Source: Nitrospiria bacterium
Lineage (GTDB): Bacteria > Nitrospirota > UBA9217
DNA length: 50,626 bases
Direction of reading: 5' to 3'
Assembly (NCBI GenBank): GCA_919901555.1
Contig: CAKKPG010000015.1
Span: 1 to 50,626 of the forward strand
Part shown: positions 1 through 8,120 of the stretch, piece after piece
Layout of the letters: each line of letters starts with the position of its first letter
How positions within the stretch are numbered: the stretch's first letter is position 1
Made by a program: the position numbers and the translations under genes
The notes under the pieces: generated by a model
Database searches by the model: none
What the model saw: only the letters and a program-made list of their open reading frames with translations
What the model was told of the DNA's origin: nothing

Positions 1-74
1 AGATCAGCGTGAGCTTCCCCGGCCACGGGGTGAAGACCCTGGCGGTGAAGTACGCAAATCTGGAAGTGATATAG
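1..74 (+). CDS. UvrD/PcrA-type DNA helicase, C-terminal end (partial)
   Basis: Only the last 23 codons are in the window. They are read in the frame ending at TAG 72-74 and contain SFPGHGVKTLAVKYANLEVI. This resembles the extreme C-terminal Tudor-like segment of UvrD/PcrA superfamily 1A helicases, which ends in a sequence of the type VxFxGxGxKxLxxKYAxLE. That family unwinds DNA in repair and interacts with RNA polymerase through this tail. The identification rests on a short tail and is an inference. The gene ends 52 bp before gatC, so it may be read into the gat operon. Confidence 0.55.
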   Translation, partial: ISVSFPGHGVKTLAVKYANLEVI

Positions 75-126
75 AAGCAGTAGACAGTAGGCAGTAGGCG
101 GCAGACAGGGGGCAGAGGTAGAAAAA
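75..126. repeat. Low-complexity CAGTAGGCAG-type intergenic repeat
   Basis: The gap between the helicase end and gatC is built from loose tandem units of the type agtagacagtaggcagtagg. A related stretch occurs at 48332-48362 before the outer-membrane barrel gene. The last bases, gcagaggta, supply the gatC ribosome-binding site. No promoter is evident. Confidence 0.5.
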
Positions 127-414
127 ATGAAGATTTCAAAACAGGAAGTGGAGCACGTGGCGAAGCTGGCCAGGCTGGAGTTTTCGCAGCAGGAGAAGGA
201 GAAGCTCACGCAGCAGCTCTCGAATATCCTCACCTACGTGGAGAAGCTGGGTGAGCTGGATACGAAAGGCGTTGAGCCCACGTCCCACGTGCTCGATATC
301 AAGAACGTTATGCGCGACGATGTCATTGCCGGGAGTCTGCCCCAGGACCGCGCCCTGGCAAATGCGCCGGAAAAGGCGGCAGGCCACTACAAGGTGCCGT
401 TGATCATAGAATAG
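127..414 (+). CDS. gatC: Asp-tRNA(Asn)/Glu-tRNA(Gln) amidotransferase subunit C
   Basis: A 95-residue protein of the usual GatC length. It starts MKISKQEVEHVAKLARLEFS, the conserved first helix of the family, and ends with the typical extended tail (GHYKVPLIIE). GatC is the small belt-like subunit that wraps around and stabilises GatA against GatB in the cytosolic GatCAB complex, which converts mischarged Glu-tRNA(Gln) or Asp-tRNA(Asn) to the amidated form. The start ATG follows a GAGGT-type Shine-Dalgarno. It is the first gene of a gatC-panD-gatA-gatB run; a palindromic repeat separates it from panD. Confidence 0.95.
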   Translation: MKISKQEVEHVAKLARLEFSQQEKEKLTQQLSNILTYVEKLGELDTKGVEPTSHVLDIKNVMRDDVIAGSLPQDRALANAPEKAAGHYKVPLIIE

Positions 415-415
415 G

Positions 416-506
416 TATGGACCGAGCCGTCCGTGTCGGCGTGAAAGACGGGATGACGATCTGCTCCGTCAATGCTACGGCGACATGGTCGCCTTGGTCC
501 AAAAAA
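416..506. repeat. Palindromic intergenic element, copy 1 (gatC/panD)
   Basis: The element begins tatggaccgagccg and ends ggcgacatggtcgccttggtccaaaa. The left part holds a hairpin around gccgtccgtgtcggc and the right part a perfect stem ggcgac-atg-gtcgcc. The termini (ggaccgag and ttggtcc) are near-complementary, so the whole unit can fold on itself. The same layout occurs at 2359-2420 and 36182-36278. The middle part differs between copies. Confidence 0.75.
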
Positions 507-517
507 GGATAAACGAT

Positions 518-895
518 ATGCTGCGATTGATGCTTCGATCAAAGATCCACCGCGCGACGGTGACGGACGCGAACCTGGAATACGAGGGGAGCCTGACCGT
601 TGATCCCATTCTCCTGGAGGCCGCTAGCATGCTTCCCTACGAGCAGGTAAGGGTTTCGAACCTGAACAACGGCGAGCGGTTCGAAACCTATCTCATCCCG
701 GGTAAACGCGGATCGGGCGATATGTGCCTGAACGGCCCGACGGCGCGGAAGGGCGCCAAGGGAGATAAAATCATCGTTTTCTGCTACGAGTATTATAATG
801 AGCAGGAACTGAAGACGTTCAAGCCGAATATCGTGCTGGTGGACGATCGCAACAACATTGTTTCTGTCGGCCATACGATTAAGGATAAGGAGTAG
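518..895 (+). CDS. panD: Aspartate 1-decarboxylase (pyruvoyl-dependent)
   Basis: Makes beta-alanine from aspartate for pantothenate and CoA synthesis. The 125-residue product aligns without gaps at its N-terminus to E. coli PanD: Lys9, His11, Tyr22 and the self-cleavage site Gly24-Ser25 (in YEGSLTVD) are all in place, and the pyruvoyl group forms from Ser25. [13 protein letters not shown] is the second family motif. An upstream in-frame ATG at 485 would add 11 residues read from the repeat element. The start at 518 is preferred because it matches family length and has AAGGA 8 bp upstream. It sits between gatC and gatA, an unusual insertion into a translation-fidelity operon. Confidence 0.95.
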   Translation: MLRLMLRSKIHRATVTDANLEYEGSLTVDPILLEAASMLPYEQVRVSNLNNGERFETYLIPGKRGSGDMCLNGPTARKGAKGDKIIVFCYEYYNEQELKTFKPNIVLVDDRNNIVSVGHTIKDKE

Positions 896-897
896 GC

Positions 898-2358
898 ATG
901 GAGTTATACAAGCTCACGATCCACGATTTGCATGAAATGCTCGCGAAGGGTGAGACCACTTCGAAGGCCGTCACCGAAGCGGTGATCAACAGGATCAAGG
1001 CCGTTGACAACAAGGTCAAGGCATACATCACCGTCAACGCCGATGCGGCCATAGACCGGGCGGAGCATGCGGACAAGGACATCAAAGCCGGTAAGGCGAA
1101 TTCGCCGGTCTTCGGCGTGCCGATCGCGATCAAGGACAACATGTGCACGGACGGCATCAAGACCACGTGCGCTTCGAAGATACTCGGGAACTTCATCCCC
1201 CCCTATGATGCGACCGTTGTCGCGAAGCTTAAGCAGGCGGGATACATCATGCCCGGCAAGACCAACATGGACGAGTTCGCCATGGGCTCTTCCACGGAAA
1301 ACTCCGGCTTCTTCGTCACGAAGAACCCCTGGGACCTGGAGCGCATTCCCGGCGGCTCCAGCGGCGGATCGGCCGCGGCCGTCGCGGCAGGCGAGTGCAT
1401 CGCTGCGCTCGGCTCGGACACCGGCGGCTCCATCCGCCAGCCTGCCGCCTGCTGCGGGGTCGTGGGGCTGAAGCCGACGTACGGCAGAGTATCGCGGTAC
1501 GGGCTTGTGGCGTTCGCGTCTTCTCTCGACCAGATCGGGCCCCTCACGAAGGACGTGACGGACACGGCCATCCTCCTGAACGTCATCGCAGGTCATGATC
1601 CGAAGGATTCCACGTCAGCGGACATCGCGGTCCCCGACTTCACGAAGGCCCTCAAGAAGGACGTAAAGGGCATGAAGGTCGGCATCCCGAAGGAGTATTT
1701 CATCGAAGGCATGGACCCCGAAGTGGAGAAAGCAGTGCGTGACGCCGTGAAGACTCTTGAAGGCCTCGGCGCAAAAGTGATGGAGGTCTCTCTTCCGCAC
1801 ACCGGGTATGCCGTGGCCACCTACTATATTCTCGCAACGTCGGAAGCGAGCTCGAACCTTGCGCGCTACGACGGCGTGAAGTACGGTTTTCGCGCCCAGG
1901 GCGCAAAAGACCTTCTGGACATGTATGTGAAGTCACGGAGCCAGGGCTTCGGGCCCGAGGTCAAGCGGAGGATCATGCTCGGCACCTATGCGCTCTCGGC
2001 CGGATACTACGAGGCGTACTACAAAAAAGGCCAGCAGGTGCGCACCCTCATCAAGCGCGATTTCGACGAGGCGTTCAAGCAGGTCGATGTCATTGCCACG
2101 CCCACGGCGCCCACGGCGGCGTTCAAGATCGGCGAGAAATCCGCCGACCCTCTCCAGATGTATCTTTCGGACATCTTCACGATCAGTGTGAACCTGGCGG
2201 GCATCCCGGGGATTTCCATCCCCTGCGGATTTACGAAAACCAACCTGCCGATCGGGCTCCAGCTTCTGGGCAGGCACTTTCACGAAGAGTCGATCATTCA
2301 CGCGGCCTTCGCGTACGAACAGGCCACGGAGTGGCATAAGAAACGGGCGAAACTGTAA
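898..2358 (+). CDS. gatA: Asp-tRNA(Asn)/Glu-tRNA(Gln) amidotransferase subunit A
   Basis: Amidase-signature glutaminase subunit that releases ammonia from glutamine and feeds it through a tunnel to GatB. The 486-residue length is standard. The Ser-cisSer-Lys triad is intact: Lys79 in VPIAIKDN, cis-Ser154 in PGGSSGGS and nucleophile Ser178 in SDTGGSIR. The start ATG lies 2 bp after the panD stop and is served by an AAGGAG site inside the panD end, so it is co-translated with panD. A palindromic repeat separates it from gatB. Confidence 0.97.
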   Translation: MELYKLTIHDLHEMLAKGETTSKAVTEAVINRIKAVDNKVKAYITVNADAAIDRAEHADKDIKAGKANSPVFGVPIAIKDNMCTDGIKTTCASKILGNFIPPYDATVVAKLKQAGYIMPGKTNMDEFAMGSSTENSGFFVTKNPWDLERIPGGSSGGSAAAVAAGECIAALGSDTGGSIRQPAACCGVVGLKPTYGRVSRYGLVAFASSLDQIGPLTKDVTDTAILLNVIAGHDPKDSTSADIAVPDFTKALKKDVKGMKVGIPKEYFIEGMDPEVEKAVRDAVKTLEGLGAKVMEVSLPHTGYAVATYYILATSEASSNLARYDGVKYGFRAQGAKDLLDMYVKSRSQGFGPEVKRRIMLGTYALSAGYYEAYYKKGQQVRTLIKRDFDEAFKQVDVIATPTAPTAAFKIGEKSADPLQMYLSDIFTISVNLAGIPGISIPCGFTKTNLPIGLQLLGRHFHEESIIHAAFAYEQATEWHKKRAKL

Positions 2359-2420
2359 TTTGGAGCGAGCCGACCGCGTCGGCGTAAAACCGACGGCAAC
2401 ATGGTTGCCTCGGTCCAAAA
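2359..2420. repeat. Palindromic intergenic element, copy 2 (gatA/gatB)
   Basis: This is the most compact copy. It opens tttggagcgagccgaccgcg and closes ggttgcctcggtccaaaa. It contains two perfect hairpins, gccgac-cgc-gtcggc and ggcaac-atg-gttgcc, between near-complementary termini (tttggagcgag and ctcggtccaaa). It starts directly after the gatA stop codon and ends 17 bp before gatB, so any structure would form in the polycistronic mRNA just ahead of the gatB ribosome-binding site. Confidence 0.8.
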
Positions 2421-2437
2421 TGTGAAGAGGAAAACGA

Positions 2438-3868
2438 ATGAAATACGAAGCAGTCATCGGGCTTGAAGTCCATGCGCAGCTCCAGACCAATACGAAAATA
2501 TTCTGCGGGTGCGGGACCGCCTTCGGCGAAGAGGCGAACACCCGGACCTGCCAGGTCTGCATCGGCATGCCGGGCGTGCTTCCCGTGCTGAACCGGAAGG
2601 CCGTGGAATACACCGTCAAGACGGGCCTTGCCACGCACGGTACGATCAGCCCCTCCAGCAGGTTCGCGCGCAAGAACTATTTCTATCCCGATCTGCCCAA
2701 GGGCTACCAGATCTCCCAGTACGAACTGCCGCTGTGTCAGAAGGGATACGTGGAGATCGTCGTGGACGGCGCGGTGAAGCGCATCGGCATCACGCGCATT
2801 CACCTCGAAGAGGACGCGGGGAAGAACCTGCACCATGCCGAAGGGGGCGCGAGCCTCGTTGACCTGAACCGGGCGGGGACGCCGCTCATGGAGATCGTGT
2901 CGGAGCCCGATATTCGCACGCCCGACGAGGCGTCGGAGTATCTCAAGAAGCTCCGCTCCATCCTCCGCTATATCGAGGTGTCCGACGCGGACATGGAAAA
3001 GGGGAACTTCCGGTGCGACGCCAACGTATCGCTCCGGCCCGCGGGCGCAAAGGAATTCGGCACCCGCGCCGAAGTCAAGAACGTGAACTCCTTCAAGTTT
3101 GTGGTGAAGGCCCTGGAATACGAGATCAAGCGACAGGCCCAAATCCTCGATGAAGGCGGCACGGTGGCGCAGGAGACGAGGCTCTTCGATTCGACGAAGG
3201 GCGTCACGTTCTCCATGCGGAGCAAGGAAGAGGCCCACGACTACCGGTACTTCCCGGAGCCCGACCTGGTGCCCGTGGTGATCTCTCCGGAAGCCATCGA
3301 GAGCATCAGGAAGACCATTCCGGAACTTCCCGACGCCAGGCGGGAGCGGTTTGTGAAAGAATACGGCCTTCCCGAATACGACGCGGACATGCTCACCCAG
3401 ACCCGGGCCATGGCGGGTTACTTCGAGGAAGCGGCGAAGCTTTCGGGCCGGCCCAAGGTGATATCGAACTGGATGATGGGCGAACTCATGCGGCTCCTGA
3501 ATGCCGACAACCGGGAGCTCGAGGATTGCCCCCTCAGGCCCGACCGGCTCGCCGGCATGGTCAAGATGATCAGCGACGGCGCCATCAGCACCAAGATCGC
3601 CAAGACCGTGTTCGAGGAGATGTACAAGACCGGCAAGGACGCCGAGACCGTGGTGAAGGACCAGGGCCTGGTCCAGGTCTCGGACACCGGCGCCATCGAG
3701 AAGATCATCGACGAGGTCATCAAGGCGAATGCGGGGCAGGCGGCGGAGTACAAGGCCGGAAAAGAGAAGCTCTTCGGCTTCTTCGTCGGCCAGGTCATGA
3801 AGGCGAGCAAGGGCAAGGCTAATCCGGACGTGGTGAACCAGCTCTTGAAGAAGAAATTAAGTGAATAG
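2438..3868 (+). CDS. gatB: Asp-tRNA(Asn)/Glu-tRNA(Gln) amidotransferase subunit B
   Basis: Kinase/transamidase subunit that phosphorylates the mischarged Glu or Asp on tRNA and amidates it. The 476-residue protein has the expected start ([20 protein letters not shown]), the zinc-type Cys set C23-x-C25 and C38-xx-C41 (CQVC), the [14 protein letters not shown] motif, and the helical plus YqeY-like tRNA-binding tail from about residue 330. GAGG upstream of ATG 2438 supports the start. It is the last gene of the gat run; the next gene begins 78 bp later and no terminator hairpin is visible. Confidence 0.97.
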   Translation: MKYEAVIGLEVHAQLQTNTKIFCGCGTAFGEEANTRTCQVCIGMPGVLPVLNRKAVEYTVKTGLATHGTISPSSRFARKNYFYPDLPKGYQISQYELPLCQKGYVEIVVDGAVKRIGITRIHLEEDAGKNLHHAEGGASLVDLNRAGTPLMEIVSEPDIRTPDEASEYLKKLRSILRYIEVSDADMEKGNFRCDANVSLRPAGAKEFGTRAEVKNVNSFKFVVKALEYEIKRQAQILDEGGTVAQETRLFDSTKGVTFSMRSKEEAHDYRYFPEPDLVPVVISPEAIESIRKTIPELPDARRERFVKEYGLPEYDADMLTQTRAMAGYFEEAAKLSGRPKVISNWMMGELMRLLNADNRELEDCPLRPDRLAGMVKMISDGAISTKIAKTVFEEMYKTGKDAETVVKDQGLVQVSDTGAIEKIIDEVIKANAGQAAEYKAGKEKLFGFFVGQVMKASKGKANPDVVNQLLKKKLSE

Positions 3869-3946
3869 AGAATAGAAACCAGATCAAGTCATTGAAGCCC
3901 GAGCTTAATATCTCAATCACTATTTACCTTAAAAAGGAGCCACACG

Positions 3947-4639
3947 ATGCTTGAATCAATGCATAGACACATGAAATGGATCATGTGGATCATTGTCGGT
4001 CTTATCACCATCGCCTTTCTTTTCTTCGGGATATATCCTTCCGACGACTCCGGCAGGATGGTGGCGAAGGTGGACGGCGACATTATCACCGTTGATGACT
4101 TCAACCGTGTTTACAAGAACATGTCCGACAGTTACCGGGAGGTCTTGAAGGACCAGTTCAACGAATCCTTCGCAAAGACGCTCAAGTCCCAGGCTCTGGG
4201 CGAACTGATCCGCAACAGGCTTCTTGTCCGCGAGGCCGGGCGTGCAGGCCTGCGGGTCTCGGACGAGGAGCTTCAGTCCGCGATCATGAAGATCCCCGCC
4301 TTCAGCCGGCAGGGGAGGTTCGACAAGGGGACCTATGAAGGCTATCTGCGATACATCAATGTCTCTCCCGCGGTCTTCGAGGAAAGCCAGCGAGAAATCA
4401 TGATGAGGGCGAAGCTGGAGCGTCTTGTGGAAGAGTCGGTGGACGTGACGGATGGGGAGCTTGCCGCCATTTACAAAGAGAGGAACGCCAAGGCAAAGCC
4501 GGGGGATTTCGAAAAGAACAGGACGAATTTCAGGCAGCAGGCGCTCATGGAGAAGCGGAATGCCGCGCTCGATGCCTATGTCAGCGGGCTCAAGGCCAAG
4601 GCTTCCTTCAAGGTAAACCAGGAAGCCGTTGGACTGTAG
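3947..4639 (+). CDS. Membrane-anchored SurA_N/PpiD-type chaperone without a PPIase domain
   Basis: A 230-residue protein with one N-terminal transmembrane helix (about residues 9-28, MKWIMWIIVGLITIAFLFFG) and a periplasmic helical domain of the SurA_N/PpiD N-terminal type (VAKVDGDIITVDDFNRVYKN). Helices continue through MKIPAFSRQGRFDKGTYEGY, the PpiD-like signature. The family binds unfolded outer-membrane or secreted proteins. No parvulin domain follows; the protein stops after the N-terminal chaperone module, so a chaperone without isomerase activity is inferred. AAGGAG precedes the start. The convergent PilZ gene ends 58 bp downstream. Confidence 0.8.
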   Translation: MLESMHRHMKWIMWIIVGLITIAFLFFGIYPSDDSGRMVAKVDGDIITVDDFNRVYKNMSDSYREVLKDQFNESFAKTLKSQALGELIRNRLLVREAGRAGLRVSDEELQSAIMKIPAFSRQGRFDKGTYEGYLRYINVSPAVFEESQREIMMRAKLERLVEESVDVTDGELAAIYKERNAKAKPGDFEKNRTNFRQQALMEKRNAALDAYVSGLKAKASFKVNQEAVGL

Positions 4640-4697
4640 AACGCTCCCCGGTGCGGGCAGGCAGCTCCCGCCGGCAATGAGGGCGACCTGAGGGCCG

Positions 4698-5420
4698 TCA
4701 AATAGCCGCCTCCCATTCCAGGTCGCCGATGAGTTCCCACTGGACGAAGTTCTTGATCCGTTTCCGTGTCTCTTCCGGTATGTCCCGGAAGCGGAGGCCC
4801 ATACCGGGCTCCGTTTCAATCTGAATTCCCAGGGGCGCCGTGCGCACCACGTCTGCCTCGAGGTCAATGGACTCCACATCGCGCGGGAGCGTGAACTTCA
4901 GATGGAGCGCCGTCCCTTCGGGAAGCGGCTCGTGAGTGCGCAGATATACGCCCCCCTCCGAAATATTGATGCACGTCAGAGATTTGTCCGGCGTTCCTTC
5001 CTCGATTTCCACCCGCATGCGCGCAGGCACGCGGGGAGTGGTCCTCTGCTGTCCGCTCAGACGGGCGAGTATGGTGTACACAAAGGCAAGGTCAAGCGGT
5101 TTTGTCAGGACTGCGGAACAGCCGCGGGCGATGAGCGATTCAGGTTTCACTGAGCTTTCACCGGTGATAAAAACGGCGAGAGGCGCGGCTTTGACGGAGA
5201 GGTCGCCGCGCAGCAGCACGAGCGCCGCATTGAGTTCTGCGTCGGAGATGTCGCCGTCAAGAATGATGACGGCAAAGGAGTCAGTCTGTGCTACGCGGAC
5301 TCCTTCGTCCGCGGTCTTGACGAGGACCGGGACGTACCATATCCGATTGAGGAGAACGCCCAGGTACATCTGACCCACGGCTGTGCCGCAGATTATGAGA
5401 ACTTTCTTTTTTTCCGACAT
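4698..5420 (-). CDS. Degenerate receiver domain fused to a PilZ domain
   Basis: A 240-residue cytosolic protein. Residues 5-125 fold like a CheY receiver (VLIICGTAVGQMYLGVLLNR) with a phosphoacceptor-like Asp55 and a conserved Lys in the AVLTKPLDL motif. The acidic pair expected near residues 11-12 is replaced by Cys-Gly, so Mg-dependent phosphorylation is doubtful. Residues 128-235 are a PilZ domain with the c-di-GMP-binding signature RVPAR and NISEGG. The likely role is c-di-GMP-responsive control of motility, pili or exopolysaccharide; the partner is unknown. AGGAGG upstream of the ATG gives a secure start. Transcribed alone, convergent with the chaperone gene. Confidence 0.85.
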   Translation of the reverse strand: MSEKKKVLIICGTAVGQMYLGVLLNRIWYVPVLVKTADEGVRVAQTDSFAVIILDGDISDAELNAALVLLRGDLSVKAAPLAVFITGESSVKPESLIARGCSAVLTKPLDLAFVYTILARLSGQQRTTPRVPARMRVEIEEGTPDKSLTCINISEGGVYLRTHEPLPEGTALHLKFTLPRDVESIDLEADVVRTAPLGIQIETEPGMGLRFRDIPEETRKRIKNFVQWELIGDLEWEAAI

Positions 5421-5503
5421 CCGCGCCTCCTGCGTTTCTTAACTATATATCAGCTTCGATTAAAGCATCTCTTGCGGCATATGTCAACTTGGCAATGAAT
5501 CGA

Positions 5504-5585
5504 ATTGCGGATTGCGGATTGCGGATTAAATTTACACTTCGGCTTTCTTCCTCTATCTTCCATCCTCCGTCCTCCGTCCTCTGTC
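5504..5585. repeat. Short tandem repeats (ATTGCGG x3 and CCTCCGT units)
   Basis: The gap between the PilZ and M20 genes carries three perfect ATTGCGG units at 5504-5524 and, closer to the M20 stop, loose repeats of cctccgt/cctctgt at about 5565-5585. Such microrepeats are common in intergenic DNA of this kind of genome. No terminator hairpin is obvious after the peptidase gene. Confidence 0.6.
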
Positions 5586-5592
5586 CGCTGAT

Positions 5593-6987
5593 TCACATCC
5601 TCGCCGCCAACTCGTCGAAGAGATAAATAAGGCTTCCGCAGCCCTTCTCCCAGTCGGAGAGCAAAAGGCTTTCGTTCTCCGAATGCGCCGCGCTGTAGGG
5701 GTCGCCGACGCCGACAAGTAATGCAGGAACGCCGCCGAGCGCCTCCGTTATGGTTTGAACAAAGGGGATGGACCCTCCTGCGCCGACGACGGCCGGCTTT
5801 CTCCCGTACCCTTTATCGAGTGCCGCGAGAGCGGCCTCGAACGCAGGCCCTTCGGTCTTCGTCCGCCACCAGCGGGAAGGCGACTCGGGTTCTATGGCGA
5901 CCTTCACACCCCAGGGAGCGTGTTTCATCAGATGGTTTCTGAGCAGATCAATGGTCTCCAGGGGGTCCATGTCGGGCACGATGCGTATCCCCACGCGCGC
6001 CCAGGCCACGTCGTTGATAATGTTGGCGGCCTGCTTGCGGCTGCTGGCCTCTATGGCGTTGACGGCGATGGAGGGCTTGTACCACATCTTTTCATAGACC
6101 GATCCTTGGCCCCCGAGGATGTGCACGCCGTCAAGCAATTTTGCCTGTTTCCGGTAAATGGTTTCGTCGAAAGGCAGTTGATGAGTAGCGGCCTTTTCCT
6201 GAGGCGTGAGACCGCGCACCCGGTCCAGAAGCCCCGGAATGGCAGGCCTGCCCTGGTCGTCAGCGAGGCTTGCGAGCATCTTCGAGAGGGCGAGCACGGG
6301 ATCAGGCAGCGGGCCGCCCCAGGTCCCCGAATGGACGCTGGCGCCGAGGGAGCGCACCTCGATATTGACGGTGACGATTCCGCGGAGCGATACGGTGAGC
6401 GAGGGGACGCCGCTGTCGAAGTTTTCACTGTCGCCGATGACCACGACGTCGGCCGAAAGAAGTTCACGGTTCCTTGTGAGGAGCGTGTTCAGGTTTGTCG
6501 AGCCGACTTCCTCTTCCCCTTCGATCATTACCTTTACATTAAGCGGAAGACGGCCGGCGCTCTTCAGGAACGACGCGATCGCGGCGATCTGCATCATCGC
6601 CCCGCCCTTGTCATCAGAGGTCCCGCGTCCATAGAGCCTGTTGTTCCGCTCCGAGGGTTCAAAGGGCGGTGTCGTCCACAGCTCCTCTCTGCCCGTGGGC
6701 TGGACATCGTGATGGGCATAGAGAAGGACCGTTGGTTTGCCCGGGGCGTCCGTCCATTGACCGAAAACGGCAGGATGGCCCACTTCTGTCTCGAGGATGC
6801 GAACATCCTTTAGGCCGCTTTTCCGGAGGAGTCCGGCAACGGCTTCGGCGCTCTGCCTGACGGTCGCGGGATCGAAGCCCGGAAAGCTGATGCTCGGGAT
6901 GCGGACGAGGTCTTTGAGGTCATTTAGGTGGTCTGTTTTGTGAGTATTGAAATGTTCCAGGGCGGCAGAGAGGTTCTTGTCATCCAT
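5593..6987 (-). CDS. M20 family metallopeptidase (dipeptidase)
   Basis: A 464-residue cytosolic zinc dipeptidase of the M20 family (carnosinase/PepV-like branch, in databases often called dipeptidase or M20/M25/M40). Di-zinc site residues are visible: His92 and Asp94 in YAHHDVQP, bridging Asp125 in GRGTSDDKG, the base/ligand pair Glu159-Glu160 in EGEEEVGS, Asp186 in GDSENF, and a C-terminal His in AAHSENE. The dimerisation lid (about residues 200-310, with SVHSGTWGG) is present. AAGGAG lies 7 bp before ATG. Substrate specificity cannot be read from the sequence. A 57-codon ORF with its own terminator lies immediately upstream on the same strand. Confidence 0.9.
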   Translation of the reverse strand: MDDKNLSAALEHFNTHKTDHLNDLKDLVRIPSISFPGFDPATVRQSAEAVAGLLRKSGLKDVRILETEVGHPAVFGQWTDAPGKPTVLLYAHHDVQPTGREELWTTPPFEPSERNNRLYGRGTSDDKGGAMMQIAAIASFLKSAGRLPLNVKVMIEGEEEVGSTNLNTLLTRNRELLSADVVVIGDSENFDSGVPSLTVSLRGIVTVNIEVRSLGASVHSGTWGGPLPDPVLALSKMLASLADDQGRPAIPGLLDRVRGLTPQEKAATHQLPFDETIYRKQAKLLDGVHILGGQGSVYEKMWYKPSIAVNAIEASSRKQAANIINDVAWARVGIRIVPDMDPLETIDLLRNHLMKHAPWGVKVAIEPESPSRWWRTKTEGPAFEAALAALDKGYGRKPAVVGAGGSIPFVQTITEALGGVPALLVGVGDPYSAAHSENESLLLSDWEKGCGSLIYLFDELAARM

Positions 6988-7026
6988 GGATGCTCCTTAC
7001 TAACGATTTCCTGAAATATATCAAAC

Positions 7027-7062
7027 AAAAAAAGGAGTTAGCCTTCTAAGCTAACCCCTTTT
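7027..7062 (-). terminator. Rho-independent terminator after the 57-residue ORF
   Basis: On the minus strand, ggggttagc-ttagaa-ggctaactcc forms a 9-10 bp stem with one wobble, followed by seven T residues. The TAG stop of the small upstream ORF lies in the loop of this hairpin. The stem closely resembles the one at 27972-28005. Confidence 0.7.
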
Positions 7063-7219
7063 GGCATCGGTGATGCTGATGGGAGATTTCACGTCCCTGC
7101 GTCGCCCGAAATGCAGGCTTCATGCCCCCTTCTTTTTGGGGGTGATCTTCCCGATAGGAGACGATCAGGGCGAAGAGAGCCATTACCAGAACAGCGGCAA
7201 GAATAATGTACAGCGCCAT
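7046..7219 (-). CDS. Possible 57-residue single-pass membrane protein
   Basis: An ORF too short for most gene callers: ATG at 7219, stop TAG at 7046. It opens MALYIILAAVLVMALFALIV, an uncharged helix long enough to span a membrane, followed by a charged His-rich tail (SYREDHPQKEGG, ISHQHHRCQ). A clear AAGGAG site lies 8 bp upstream and a good intrinsic terminator overlaps the stop, so the unit looks like a complete small transcription unit. No family is recognised. The last 13 codons fall in DNA that resembles the repeat at 27972-28040, so the C-terminus may be a product of repeat erosion. Confidence 0.4.
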   Translation of the reverse strand: MALYIILAAVLVMALFALIVSYREDHPQKEGGMKPAFRATQGREISHQHHRCQKGLA

Positions 7220-7327
7220 TTATGAGCACTCCTTGCCTCACTTGACGCTTCAATCTTCACATAAAGCATGATTTCTGTCAAGGCCGAATTCAAGGACGGA
7301 TAATTCAGGAGGGCATAAATTTCCCTG

Positions 7328-7427
7328 CCCCCTCATCTGAAAATAGAAAAGGGCTGGCATACGGCAACCTTTTTTGATTTCTTGGTGCAGTTGAGGGGGA
7401 TCGAACCCCTGACCCCAAGACTGCCAG
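7328..7427 (-). repeat. Truncated tRNA-Ala copy with terminator remnant (left end of island)
   Basis: Positions 7383-7427 match 28248-28292, the 3' 45 nt of the intact tRNA-Ala including its CCA, with two mismatches, both in the acceptor strand. Similarity continues through the terminator-like DNA (gggctggcatacggcaaccttttttg) to ccccctcat at 7328, matching 28192-28247 more loosely. The 5' part of the tRNA is missing: after ctgccag the sequence diverges into island DNA. This is the pattern left when an element integrates at the 3' end of a tRNA gene, here diverged and therefore old. Confidence 0.7.
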
Positions 7428-7808
7428 GGTACACCTTGGAGTTCGCAATCATTCCCCGCCTTTCTCATTCCTTGCTTTTTCTTACGCTTAGCGCTCAGGA
7501 TGAAGAAGGGGTTTTCCGTATTTATCGCCTTTACTCGTCCTCTACTGACACATGAACTGTACGGTAAAGAAACATTAGAGGACTGCAGGCGCGATGTCAA
7601 GTTTAGAAAATGGGACTGCACAGAGACACTAGTTAAAAAGTACTATGAAGCAACCTCTATTGTATTGCAAAAAATCGCATTCATTTTTTCGAGTCCGGAT
7701 CCTGATACGCGTACCGCTCAATTAATAATTTTAGTATACGCTAAAAATATCCCATCATAACGCTTGACATCTATTTTGAGTTATGTCATACATGATCTCA
7801 TATCCTTT
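7428..7808. other. Gene-poor AT-rich DNA at the island's left edge
   Basis: No convincing gene is seen in this stretch of about 380 bp. An 86-codon open frame at 7500-7760 has no recognisable family, no Shine-Dalgarno site and irregular codon use. A weak promoter candidate (ttgaca at 7764-7769 with catacat about 18 bp on) precedes the TcB remnant. A short hairpin, tttag-tatacg-ctaaa, lies near 7731. Confidence 0.4.
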
Positions 7809-8036
7809 TCCGCCTCACCTGCCATCACCCTCCCCAAAGACGGCGGTGCGATCATAGGCATGGGCGAGAAATTCGCCGCGAACCCGGTGACCGGAACCGG
7901 CTTAATGAGCGTGCCCATAGCAACAAGCCCCGGCCGGTCGGGGTTAAGGCCACAGCTCTCGCTCTCGTAAGATTCCGGAGCCCGCAGCGGGTTCTTCGGA
8001 TTAGGTTGGGGCCTCTCGCTACCGCAGATCACACGG
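7809..8036 (+). pseudogene. Remnant of a second TcB/SpvB-type toxin gene
   Basis: Read in one frame, this gives LPKDGGAIIGMGEKFAANPV, then VPIATSPGRSG, a stop codon at 7968-7970 exactly where the family has Tyr, then DSGARSGFFGLGWGLSLPQI. This is the N-terminal SpvB signature, parallel to residues 33-95 of the intact gene downstream but clearly not a copy of it. Similarity is lost after about 8036 and the frame closes at 8108. Its base composition is more GC-rich than the intact TcB gene, so it may derive from a different Tc locus that was replaced. It probably makes no product. Confidence 0.8.
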
Positions 8037-8120
8037 GCCGCTTCACGATCATTTCTTACCCTGTCACGCAAGGGAGACACAGTACCATTATACAGACAGC
8101 CAAAATGAAAAGGTAATAAA

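Noticed and set aside
1067-1471. Long open frames opposite or out of frame within gatA, gatB, bioA and similar genes
   Set aside because: They are shadows of GC-rich coding sequence, with Arg/Pro-rich translations and no family resemblance.
7062-7140. Possible tRNA or structured RNA on the minus strand upstream of the M20 peptidase
   Set aside because: Several short stems can be drawn, but no cloverleaf or known riboswitch core fits, and the DNA reads better as the 57-codon ORF.
7500-7760. 86-codon open frame at the left edge of the Tc island
   Set aside because: No ribosome-binding site, no recognisable domain and irregular codon use; judged a chance frame in AT-rich DNA.
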